A DNA stretch of 64,000 nt from Batkoa obscura. Lineage: Eukaryota; Entomophthoromycota; Entomophthoromycetes; Entomophthorales; Batkoaceae. Shown in pieces: positions 23,061 to 34,066 of this stretch. Positions within the stretch are counted from its first letter, which is position 1. Each line of letters begins with the position of its first letter. The position numbers and the translations under genes were made by a program. The notes beneath the pieces were generated by a model. It saw only the letters and a program-made list of their open reading frames with translations, was not told the DNA's origin and searched no databases. The DNA is taken from assembly GCA_030770535.1 (NCBI GenBank), contig JASVEC010000032.1, positions 372,001 to 436,000 of the forward strand. The letters are read 5' to 3'.

Positions 23061-23242
23061 TTTTTGTTTTAATTTTAAAAAAGAAAACGTGGGTGCTATT
23101 ATCAACCCTCTGTTTCTTTTTTTAATAACTATGTGTTTTATTAATATATTCTATTTATTAAAGTTGGATCCTTTTTTTTGATTTTGAAATTTAATTTATA
23201 GTTATTATATTATATGCCTCTTATTTTTATTATATTTTTAAA

Positions 23243-26146
23243 TTATTCAATTTTATTAAAGAAATCCAAATTCAAATTTTTATCTTCATTATGAAATGAA
23301 GAATGCAATAATAATTTAGAATTACTAATATCAAAGATACGTTCCTAAATTAAATATTAAATATTAAATTCTAATTAATATATTAGGTTTTACCTCAATA
23401 GTATTTAATGTAATTAACTTATATACTGTAACATCTTTTGTTTGACCAACTCCTAATAAAAAATATATTAACACATGTTATTTTTTAGCTTACTTTTATT
23501 TAATAATACTTACTATGAGCTCTTGCTTCTGCCTGTCTATCATTTTGAGGATTATGATCCAAATCATGTAAAATAACTGTATCTGCTGAAGTTAAATTAA
23601 TACCTGTCGATGCTGCTTTAGTAGATAATAAAAAGATTGATATATTTCTATTATTATTAAATTCATGAATTAAATTTTGTCGGTCATTTTGAGCAGTAGC
23701 ACCATCTAAACGGAGATATTCTATATTAAGGTTCGTAACTACGGTTTCTAAAATGTCTAAGACCATCACAAATTGACTAAAAATAATAATTTTATGATTC
23801 TATTATAAATAAATAAGTTAATTATTCGATATTATATAATAATATTTACCTGTTGAATTAATTTTGGTAAATTTTCTATCATCCATTTTACTTTACCACT
23901 ATTCATATATTTATCATTGGACAATAAATATTTGTTAATACACTTCAATAGATAAATCAAATTATAATAAATTTAACAAATTCAATAACTTACTTTGTAT
24001 TTTTGACATAATTCGATCATATCTGAATCTGCGTAAGGCACTAAATCCTATTATTGTTGTTATATATTATATTAGATAATATAGAATAATAATCCTTACC
24101 TCATAAATAGCATCCACATCCGAATCATGGAATTTAGGATCCTAAATCAATAAATCAATATTTGAAATAATATTTATATATTAAATATACTTTAATAATC
24201 TCTTTAGCAATTTTCCTTTTTAATTTTTGAGTATAATAAAAACCCTTAGGTATTAATAATACATGATTGGCAATTCTTCTCAATTTAAATGAAATATCCA
24301 TTAATTGATTATTGCCCAATAGTTTCCAATCTTTAATTTGCTCAATTATTGAATTATATGCTTTCTTTTGACTATCTTCTAAGCAGATTTTGATTACTTT
24401 TTCTGTTTTTATAGGCAGGGATTTTAATACCTAGGGAAATAGGAATACGTTATTACTGTTTATACTATTATTGATTAACTTACGTCTTCTTTAGTTCTCC
24501 TTAAAATAAAATTATCTACTAATTTTTTTAATTTTTGTAATCTTAAATTAAATAATTGATCCAGCTTTTGCATTTTATTATCTTTCAGATGACCAAATTT
24601 TAATATATTTGAGTTTAGTAATACTTCCAAATACTCATTATTTTTAATACAAAATGGTTGATTAAAAAACATAAATAAATTAAATAATTCCATTAAATTA
24701 TTTTGTAATGGAGTGCCAGTTAATATTAATTTAAAGTTACATTTTAATTTACTTAAATATTGATAATTTTGAGTTTGCTGATTTTTTATTAAATGTCCTT
24801 CATCTAATATAATACTTTGATATGTTAATGATTTAAAAAAATGACGATCATATTTATCAGAGTTGATTAAGTTGTAAGTACTGATTATTACTTGTGGCTG
24901 AATGTTACCTCGTTTATAATCAAAATGGATTCGTGCTCTTTCAGATTGAGTACCTAATAATAATGATATATTATTATTATTATTATATGTTTAATTTACC
25001 TTTATAAGCTAACACTTTGATAACTTTACAAAATTTATTGAATTCTTCTATCCAATTATCTAATACGGAAGCAGGTACAACAATCAGATTGATATTATTA
25101 TGATTTAAATTTAATATAATATATGATAATAATGTAATCACTTGGCATGTTTTTCCTAATCCCATCTTAATAATAATAATAATTAATATAACAATATAAT
25201 ATAAATATAAACAACTTACTTCATCTGCTAAAATAGCTCCACATTGATTTTGATATTTATTTAGCAACCATTTGACTCCTTCTAATTGATAATCTTTTAA
25301 TGAAATCCCATTATTTAATTCAAATCTAATATTTTTAAATCCTTTAATAATAAATTGATTTTGCCATTGATTTGATAAATTTACTAATTGATCCAAGGCA
25401 TTAAATCCATTAATGATTTTATAGTATTTATCAATCAAACTTTGTTTTATTAATATTCTCAAATCCTCTATAGTATTATAAGGTCGATGAGATATAATAT
25501 TTTGTACGCGTTCTTCTTTCTCTATGGTTAATAATTTTTTAATTTCTTCCATACTACTTTGATTAAAGAAAGTCAAAATATCTAAATATTCATGAGTGGT
25601 AATTTCTTCCTTAATTATTCTTTCAGATAAATCAATAACATCCTCTTTTTCTTCTTCATTTTGTTTTTCTATCAATTCAGCATCCGAATCTATCACTTTT
25701 TTTCTCTTATGTCGGATGATTTCTATCTCCGAATCACTACTATTATCACTCCCTTCTATACATACCACTTCAGGTTTATTTTTTTTTGCAATAGTGTTCT
25801 CTTCTTCAGTATCGCTATCTACGACCAACTTTGCTCTTTGTCTATAACTTTTTTTGACTATCATACCTTCTTCATCACTAGAGTCAATGATTACTCTTCT
25901 TTTTGTAGATTGAGAACTCTAATTAATAAAATAAATAAAAACATATGGTAGCATTCATCAACGACTTACCAAACTAATTACTTCTTCTTCATCTTGTTCT
26001 TCATTTATAATAATCTCGTCCATTCCCTTTCTAATATGACTAGCTTCTCTACTTAAGGATTGTACTCGCTTATTTAATAAGCTACCATCTTCATAAACTT
26101 CAATAATTTCATAGTCATTGGTTCTATTATCCTCTGAGTTAGCCAT
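23243..26146 (-). CDS. Fun30/SMARCAD1-like SNF2 chromatin remodeller
   Basis: Eleven exons: 26146-25970, 25918-25220, 25165-25000, 24953-24484, 24430-24191, 24141-24100, 24047-23994, 23942-23850, 23799-23514, 23452-23394 and 23344-23243. The ten GT...AG introns of about 46-61 nt restore one frame of about 795 aa. An acidic/basic N-terminal region (1-260) precedes the SNF2 motor. That motor has LKDYQLEGVKWLL, then GAILADE joined by splicing to MGLGKT (Walker A), the DEGH box (Fun30-type rather than DEAH), LTGTPLQNN, FLLSTKAASTGINLT, and RAHRVGQTKDVTVYKLIT across the last splices. Fun30/SMARCAD1 proteins slide or exchange nucleosomes in heterochromatin upkeep and DNA-end resection, in the nucleus. 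KAASTG replaces the usual KAGG-x-G. Convergent with the kelch gene, 182 bp apart. Confidence 0.9.
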
Positions 26147-26804
26147 TTTGATTAAAGAAAGGTGCTTTGTTTATTAATAAAAAGATACACAAAGGGAGGG
26201 GGAAAGAAATGGATTTTAGTTTTGATATTTCCCTTTTTAAGGGATTTTTTTAATTCATTTTTTTAGCTAATCTAATTTGTTCCTCATTTTTTCTATGGGA
26301 TAAAAAGTTTGAGGGAAAGAGTTTAATTGGTAAATTAGAAATAAGTATTAAGAATAATCGAAGTATTATAGTAGGAGCATTTGGTTCATGCAGGTTTGAG
26401 TATAGCTATAGATTTCAATTGGTTTAAGGACAATACGCATTGATTTATTTTGATATTATGTATTCTCCTTTTATATTAATGCTTTTTTGTTAGGACAAGT
26501 TTTTACCAAGATCACATCTAAATTATTGATGTTGAAAAACTAAACAACATTCAAACTAACTTAAATTATTATCACTGTTCCTAAACAATTGTTTATTTTT
26601 ATTTAAGCTTTATATTCTATCATAGGTAAGCAAAAGAATACAAGTTATTTTATTTGTAGTCTACGTTGAGGATTTTCTATTGATAATAAAATAAGAGTTA
26701 TAAAGCCTGTATTTGTTATTTATACTTATTTAAAAAAGAATGAACTTTGGCTTATTTTTTTGAAACTTCTGGTTATTTTTTAATTAATACTAAATATTAG
26801 ATAT

Positions 26805-26902
26805 GTGAGTGTTTTTTTTGATTTCATTATTTTTTCCATTTTTTAAGCACTATTTAAGCGGAAAATTCGTTAGTAAAATTCTTAATACAAAAATACATCC
26901 CC
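26805..26902 (-). mobile_element. GGGGATG MITE
   Basis: Left GTGAGTGTTTTTTTTG, right AATACATCCCC, with ATAT outside. Confidence 0.83.
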
Positions 26903-27322
26903 ATATTCTTGCTTAAAATGTCGCAAAATTTGATTTAAAAAAAGTGGTATTATTAGTTAATAGCAATTTAGCTTTTTAAAATTTTAAATAAAGACTTAAT
27001 TTTTAATAACTTATAATCAAAATAAATATTAATGGTTTTTCTTATAGGAACCAAAAATAAATATTGATTGTTTTTAATTTAAATTATGCTTTTTGGATTA
27101 GAATTTTAATTTTTTTAAAAGCTAGCAATAACTTTCCAAAAAGCAACTTCTACTGCTGTAGCCTGCAACCATTGCAATAAAAAATCCTGGGAAATTCGGC
27201 ACACATTAGGCAAAAGTACCTAATAAAGCTATATATATCAAAAAGTATAGTTTTATATGAGTGATTAAATAAAATTTTAAATTTAACTTAACATTAAATT
27301 TCAATTCTATGTTTTAATATAT

Positions 27323-27416
27323 GGGGATGTATTTTTTCATTTAAGAATTTTATTAATTTTTCTGCTCAAATAGCGCTTAAAAGATGGAAAAAGTAATGAA
27401 GCCAAAAAAATACCCG
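27323..27416 (+). mobile_element. GGGGATG MITE
   Basis: GGGGATGTATTTTTTC at the left; about 5 bp missing in the ACTAACAA block; right end TACCCGC then ATAT. Confidence 0.83.
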
Positions 27417-27602
27417 CATATGATAAGCTGTAAACCATATAAAACAAACAAAATAGAAAATATTACTATAAATTTTACATAAAGATACTAATGAAACTTA
27501 ATAGTTTTATTAAAAAGTATAATACCAAGGAATAATCTACCATAAAGCTTTAAGTTATTGCATTTAAAAAGTATATTTTAAATAATCATATACATAGAAT
27601 AT

Positions 27603-27701
27603 GGGGATGTATTTTTACATTTAAGAATTTTACTGACAAATTCTCCGCTTAAAAAGCATTTAAAAAATGGAAAAAATAATGAAGTCAAAAAAGACACTCC
27701 C
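27603..27701 (+). mobile_element. GGGGATG MITE
   Basis: GGGGATGTATTTTTAC at the left, GACACTCCC at the right. Confidence 0.84.
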
Positions 27702-27827
27702 GTATGTTATAGCCAAATTAACTATAAAACTGTAATTAATTTTATAAACAATTTAAGTAGCTGTTATATTATGATCAACTATAAAGCTGATAAAGCAGCT
27801 TTTTACATTTTTGCTAAATATATAAAG

Positions 27828-28269
27828 TGTGAAATATCGCTTTGCCAGTCCCATGATTAATTATAGTATAATAATCCCCTAAGCTGTTGTGTTCTCGAGT
27901 TCAGAGAAAATTAATCCCACGTTCTTAGTTTGATTTGCTATGAGAATTTATAGCTCCATCCCAAACAATATTATCTTCTCGTTTTGATATTTATACTTTT
28001 CAGAGTATAAAAGAGTTTACAGAGTATAGTAGTTCGAGGCTTTTTAACTGAATTATTCCCTGATATCTCGTACATTTAGTAAAGTCACTAAGTTTACTTA
28101 TTAGTATTGTCTACTCTATTTGTTTTGTATGGTCTGTAGTCTATCACGTGCTATTCTTCATAATCCAAGCCTATTTTAGTCACATAAACTAAGACCTTTC
28201 AACTTATAGTGTAGTCAACCAAGTAATAGCTGTTTTTGACTCCCAAACACTGAGTATCAAGATTTCACA
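27828..28269 (+). mobile_element. solo LTR of the Ty3/Gypsy family
   Basis: 442 bp, starting TGTGAAATATCGC and ending GATTTCACA, flanked by a 4-bp AAAG duplication (27824-27827 and 28270-28273). It matches the LTRs at 50524 and 57677 along its length but is clearly diverged and has extra sequence near its 5' part, so it is an older insertion reduced to one LTR. Confidence 0.88.
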
Positions 28270-28376
28270 AAAGCTACTAATTGAAAATTTAATTTTTACT
28301 ATAAGTTATAATTTTATGAATATAAAAGCGTTTAGTTTATTTTTTAATTTATACTTAAAACTAATATTAATATATA

Positions 28377-28474
28377 GGAGGTGTTCTTTTAGCTTTATCA
28401 CTTTTTCTATTTTTTAAGCATTATTTAGGTAAAAGAACTATTAACAAAATTCCTAAACATAAAAATACAACCTT
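28377..28474 (-). mobile_element. GGGGATG MITE, worn
   Basis: GGAGGTGTTCTTTTAG at the left and AATACAACCTTG at the right. Confidence 0.7.
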
Positions 28475-28540
28475 GTATAAAAATATCTGAGTTTATTTAA
28501 AAATTAATTTAAACTTTAAGTTTATAAATTTTTGATGTAT

Positions 28541-28710
28541 GGGGGGATTGTCCGAATTGGTTCAGAATTTACTTAGAAGTTAATCCAAATTTTATATTTT
28601 TAAATTTGTGTCTAATATAACGGATTAAATCCAAAAAGCCTAAATTAAATCTCTTTATTTAAAACTTATTTTAGTTGTTTCCTTTTTTTAGATAGCTAAT
28701 TTTCTTAACC
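28541..28710 (+). mobile_element. GGGG-TIR element copy C1, 5' end only
   Basis: Starts with the 5' terminus of the family (GGGGATTGTCCGAATTGG), runs through the AT-rich leader and stops at ATAT where copy C2 begins. Only about 170 bp remain. Confidence 0.75.
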
Positions 28711-28910
28711 ATATAGGGTTGTCTCTGAATTAGTTTCATTATTTTATCCAATTTTTAAAAAAAATTGTATTTCAAAAACTTCGCTTAAAATTCTATAAAA
28801 TCATATCTTTTATTAAAACAAAAGTACCCAGACACAGTTCTAAATCATTTTATTGTAGTTTATACTGTAAGTTAAATTAGTTGAATTTGTACTAGATCTT
28901 AAATACATAT

Positions 28911-29010
28911 GGAGAGGTATTTTTGTATTTAAGAATTTTACTAACAATTTTTCCACTCAAACAATGTTTAAAAAAATGAAAAAAATAATGAAGCCAAAAA
29001 AAACATCCCC
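28911..29010 (+). mobile_element. GGGGATG MITE in 3' leader of C2
   Basis: Flanked by ATAT on both sides; copy C5 (41790 region) shows the same site empty. Its partner in C3 is at 33043. Confidence 0.88.
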
Positions 29011-29820
29011 CATATTCTTATAAAACTTTATTGAGAAATATTTTATCAACTGATTTATAATCAATATTACAGATTTGTTATCAAATAAATAAACCATTTT
29101 AATGTTATAATTACATTATTAATATATTGCCAAGTTAATAAATAGCTGGATGGGAGGGAGCGGTTAGCCCAAAAACTATAATTAACCATCTCTATATAGT
29201 ACAAGTAATAATAGTTTTTACATATTATTACAGTTACTTGTTCTTTGGCTATTTATTAACTTAGCTATTAATAACTTAAGTAACCTTAACATTTAACAAT
29301 CTATTTCTATCATTCAACAAACTACTTACTTGCTTAGTAAATATCGAAATTTTTAAATTCTCTGTTATTTTTATGAGGTAAACTGGGATTGGTCTTTTAA
29401 TTTTTCTATTTTCTATAGACCTTATAGCTTTGATTATAATATATCACTTTTTTGATATATCAGATACTGGATAACAATATAGCTTATTATTATGTTTAAT
29501 AACATGTAAATACTTCTTAATGCCCTGCATCTCTATTATCCTTTTTGTGCTTTTGTTTCTTTTATACTTTTTAAAAATTATATCTGTTTTCCCATTATTA
29601 ACAGTCGAGTTATTAATTTTATTATGCTCACAAATAAAAGCCTCAAATCTTGAAACTAATCAATTGATATCTTCTATTTTACCTAACGCTTCAAAACTAC
29701 TTTTCCATTTTGAAAGGTTTCCAATATGTCCATCAACTATACTTTTTCCATGATGCTCAGCAAAAAAATTAAGATTAACATTCAAACTACTATTTATTTT
29801 ATAAATTTCTTTAAACATAT

Positions 29821-29919
29821 GGGGCTGTTTTTTTTGGGTTCATTACTTTTTCTACTTTTTAAGCACTATTTGAGTGGAAAAATTGCTAATAAAATTCTTA
29901 AATACAAAAATACATCCCC
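29821..29919 (-). mobile_element. GGGGATG MITE inside C2 transposase gene
   Basis: Inserted at ATAT just before the MFKEI codons. The same site is filled in C3 (32135) in the same relative orientation and empty in C6, C8 and C9. Confidence 0.9.
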
Positions 29920-30042
29920 ATATAGTGTAGAAACTCTTGGGATCTAAAATGATTTCCTGTATCTGCCCATATATTAATCTTTGTAAACTTTTTAAATAGA
30001 AGCTCTGTAGAGATCAAATCGATTAAACAATCTCCTGCATAT

Positions 30043-30140
30043 GGGGATGTTTTTTTTGATTTCATTATTTTTTCATTTTTTAAGCGCTATTTGAGTAGAA
30101 AGATTGTTAGTAAAATTCTTAAACACAAAAAAACACCCCC
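30043..30140 (-). mobile_element. GGGGATG MITE inside C2 transposase gene
   Basis: Inserted at GCATATGC (the SAY-AGD codons). The same insertion occurs in C3, C6 and C8. Confidence 0.9.
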
Positions 30141-30951
30141 ATATGCTGAATCATGATTCAATATTTCAGATAAATAATCAAAGTAAACTTTGCCTATTGT
30201 TTTATCATCTTTTAAATATAAAACACCAAAACCTAATACTGATATAGCTTGTTTATTATAATGATCTAGATTTATTGAATCTGGTCTTGTTCCTATTTCT
30301 ATATTTTGTTTAAAATTTAAAATTATTATACAACTTTTGTTATTTAATTTTTTAACAGTTTCATTAAATGTGTTTTTTTGAGTATCAACACAGAATTTAT
30401 GTAATTTGTATAATTTTTCTTCTATCTCTGCTTTGTTTTTTATTGCTGTATTTAATTTATTTTCAAATAACTTTTTTCTAACTGTATACTGAGCACATAT
30501 ATTACATAGATCCGTTTTTCTTGCTGGATTTTTGAAATTACCTGGTATATATTTAAAGAACGTTGACCTAGCTACTGCTTTATCTCTTAGGTTATTCAAA
30601 TATTTACTATATATCATTCTTCTACTTTTATTTAATATATATATATTATCTGATGAATATTTATTATCATTATTTTTTTTATTAAATCTTGATGAGATAG
30701 TTGAATCATTTAGTAAATATTGTATGATAGTTTCAATTTATTTGCTCGTCTTTGATTTTTGTTGAAATAAAAATAAAATGCAAACTTTCATAACTAAACT
30801 AACTTCGAAATGGAATTTTTGAAAATTTCAATACAGTAGGGGGGAGTACACAATATAAACATTGTAATTCATTTACATCAATTTTGAGAGCTACTTATAA
30901 CAACCCAAGGTTTATGGAATTTTATGATACAATAAAACAAAGAAAAGATAT

Positions 30952-31050
30952 GGGGATGTATTTTTTCGTCTAAGAATTCTACTAAGGATTTTTCTACTCA
31001 AATAGCGCTTAAAAAATGGAAAAGTAATGGAATCAAAAAAAAACATACCC
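30952..31050 (+). mobile_element. GGGGATG MITE inside C3
   Basis: Inserted at GATAT after the codons for KTKQRKD-like sequence. The same insertion is in C5 (42439), C8 (48562) and C10 (58430); the site is empty in C4 and C9. Confidence 0.9.
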
Positions 31051-31913
31051 ATATATAATACTATCAAAGTTTACTATCGACAATGATAAACTTAATCAAG
31101 TAATGTATAAAATTAGTGCTTTAAGGGAAACAGGAAATAAGAATCAACGAGTAGCGTTATTATCAACTATAGCTTCAGTATATTCTTTTGATGAATGTAA
31201 GAGTTTTGGGTTTAATATAAATAGAAATCAATATGATTATTCAAAAATAAGTAATAATAATAAAATATCAACGTTACAACCTATTATTAAAAATGCAAAA
31301 AAAATTAAAGATGACCAAATTGAAACTATTATACAGTATTTACTAAATGATTCAACTATCTCATCAAGATTTAATAAAAAAAATAATGATAATAAATATT
31401 CATCAGATAATATATATATTAAATAAAAGTAGAAGAATGATATATAGTAAATATTTGAATAACCTAAGAGATAAAGCAGTAGCTAGGTCAACGTTCTTTA
31501 AATATATACCAGGTAATTTCAAAAATCCAGCAAGAAAAACGGATCTATGTAATATATGTGCTCAGTATACAGTTAGAAAAAAGTTATTTGAAAATAAATT
31601 AAATACAGCAATAAAAAACAAAGCAGAGATAGAAGAAAAATTATACAAATTACATAAATTCTGTGTTGATACTCAAAAAAACACATTTAATGAAACTGTT
31701 AAAAAATTAAATAACAAAAGTTGTATAATAATTTTAAATTTTAAACAAAATATGGAAATAGGAACAAGACCAGATTCAATAAATCTAGATCATTATAATA
31801 AACAAGCTATATCAGTATTAGGTTTTGGTGTTTTATATTTAAAAGATGATAAAACAATAGGCAAAGTTTACTTTGATTATTTATCTGAAATATTGAATCA
31901 TGATTCAGCATAT

Positions 31914-32011
31914 GGGGGTGTTTTTTTGTGTTTAAGAATTTTACTAACAATCTTTCTACTCAAATAGCGCTTAAAAAATGAAAAAATAATGAAATCAAAA
32001 AAAACATCCCC
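31914..32011 (+). mobile_element. GGGGATG MITE inside C3
   Basis: Same SAY-AGD site as in C2, C6 and C8. Reading into it gives a 206-codon open frame (31347-31967) with a hydrophobic MITE-encoded tail. Confidence 0.9.
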
Positions 32012-32134
32012 ATATGCAGGAGATTGTTTAATCGATTTGATCTCTACAGAGCTTCTATTTAAAAAGTTTACAAAGATTAATATATGGGCAGATACAGGAA
32101 ATCATTTTAGATCCCAAGAGTTTCTACACTATAT

Positions 32135-32233
32135 GGGGATGTATTTTTGTATTTAAGAATTTTATTAGCAATTTTTCCACTCAAATAGTGCTTAAAAAGT
32201 AGAAAAAGTAATGAACCCAAAAAAAACAGCCCC
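32135..32233 (+). mobile_element. GGGGATG MITE inside C3
   Basis: Mirror of the MITE at 29821; ATAT on both sides. Confidence 0.9.
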
Positions 32234-33042
32234 ATATGTTTAAAGAAATTTATAAAATAAATAGTAGTTTGAATGTTAATCTTAATTTTTTTGCTGAGCA
32301 TCATGGAAAAAGTATAGTTGATGGACATATTGGAAACCTTTCAAAATGGAAAAGTAGTTTTGAAGCGTTAGGTAAAATAGAAGATATCAATTGATTAGTT
32401 TCAAGATTTGAGGCTTTTATTTGTGAGCATAATAAAATTAATAACTCGACTGTTAATAATGGGAAAACAGATATAATTTTTAAAAAGTATAAAAGAAACA
32501 AAAGCACAAAAAGGATAATAGAGATGCAGGGCATTAAGAAGTATTTACATGTTATTAAACATAATAATAAGCTATATTGTTATCCAGTATCTGATATATC
32601 AAAAAAGTGATATATTATAATCAAAGCTATAAGGTCTATAGAAAATAGAAAAATTAAAAGACCAATCCCAGTTTACCTCATAAAAATAACAGAGAATTTA
32701 AAAATTTCGATATTTACTAAGCAAGTAAGTAGTTTGTTGAATGATAGAAATAGATTGTTAAATGTTAAGGTTACTTAAGTTATTAATAGCTAAGTTAATA
32801 AATAGCCAAAGAACAAGTAACTGTAATAATATGTAAAAACTATTATTACTTGTACTATATAGAGATGGTTAATTATAGTTTTTGGGCTAACCGCTCCCTC
32901 CCATCCAGCTATTTATTAACTTGGCAATATATTAATAATGTAATTATAACATTAAAATGGTTTATTTATTTGATAACAAATCTGTAATATTGATTATAAA
33001 TCAGTTGATAAAATATTTCTCAATAAAGTTTTATAAGAATAT

Positions 33043-33140
33043 GGGGGATGTTTTTTTTGGCTTCATTACTTTTTCATCTTTTAAACACAGTTGAGCCGAA
33101 AAATCATTAGTAGAACTCTTAAACACAAAATACATTCCCT
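33043..33140 (-). mobile_element. GGGGATG MITE at the end of C3
   Basis: Occupies the site matching 28911 in C2, but the transposon 3' terminus expected beyond it is missing. The right end has decayed to ATTCCCT. Confidence 0.83.
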
Positions 33141-34054
33141 AATGTGTTTAAAAAATATATATCGTCTAAAATTAAACTCTTTTATTAGAAAATACATAAT
33201 TCATAATATAAAACTCTATAGATTAACTATAAAAGTTCCTGCTTTGTAAAAAAGCATTTCAAAGCCTTATAAAAGTATAGTTAATAACAAAACAATTTAA
33301 TGAAATGAGGTAGTATCTAAGGTAAATATCAAATATCTACATATCTAATCAATCAATAACAATTTTTTAATTATTAGGATGAGATTTGAAGTTTTTTATA
33401 TTAAACTATTACTAATATCATCATCATTTGTTTGATCAATTTTCTGCTTTTTATTTTGTTTAAAAATAACTATACCACTTTTATCAATCTAAAAAAGCGA
33501 TAAGACTATAGTATAGAAGGGGATTAATTGAAGCAATCTGAGTATCATTTGTAGCTTTTATACCTAGCTCTACTAAAGTATTTCAGCTTTTCCCTCTTGC
33601 AATTCTCCATAAAGTTTCTATCCTCGTACAACAATTCTTATAACTCTAGAACTGGCTATTTTCTCAAATTTAATTTCACTTTGAGTTGAATCTGAACCTT
33701 TTTTTAGCTACTTTCACCAAAATGAAGCTTATCACATACCACCGCCTCCTTTATATAGCCTTCATCAGCTAATAAAGTCAGTTCATTGTTTTTATTTTGA
33801 GATTACTTTTTAGTAAAAAAATCTTTAATAATTAACTATATATCCCAATAAGAATTAAGAATTATAGCCATGTAATTTGATTCATATTAATATCACTGCG
33901 TTAAATACTTGAACCATTAGAAAAGTAAGTAAAACTACTATCTCTTTTTGCACAATAGATTTATTTAGCGTTTCTCTGAGAGAACCTTTTAAATCTTTCA
34001 CTAAAGCTATCTAACATATCTTGAAACATCCTAAGCTAAGCAATCAAAACACTT

Positions 34055-34066
34055 GGGGGATCCCCC
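34055..34066. repeat. GC-rich perfect palindrome
   Basis: GGGGGATCCCCC is followed by TCGGGG, a GC-rich block of about 20 bp in DNA that is otherwise about three-quarters A+T. Confidence 0.7.

Larger units (their letters stand above)
26147..28540. other. gene-free region with MITEs and a solo LTR
   Basis: No coding region is supported. It carries four MITEs (26805, 27323, 27603, 28377) and one solo LTR (27828-28269). This is the left border of the repeat island. Confidence 0.7.
28715..30739 (-). mobile_element. GGGG-TIR element copy C2, 5'-truncated, MITE-loaded
   Basis: Begins with the 3' terminus (GGGTTGTCTCTGAATTAG) right after the ATAT that ends C1, then carries the 3' leader and transposase codons up to about codon 145 of the gene. 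Three MITEs interrupt it (28911, 29821, 30043). The first catalytic Asp is Asn (LNFKQN). It ends abruptly against C3 and forms the left arm of a palindrome. Non-functional. Confidence 0.85.
30752..33042 (+). mobile_element. GGGG-TIR element copy C3, MITE-loaded
   Basis: Starts in the short leader before the transposase ATG (30778) without the 5' terminus, and ends in the 3' leader where a MITE (33043) takes over. MITEs at 30952, 31914 and 32135 split the gene. A 4-bp TAAC gain early in the gene (also in C4, C5, C8, C10) shifts the frame relative to C9, and the first catalytic Asp is Asn. Its second half mirrors C2. Non-functional. Confidence 0.87.
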
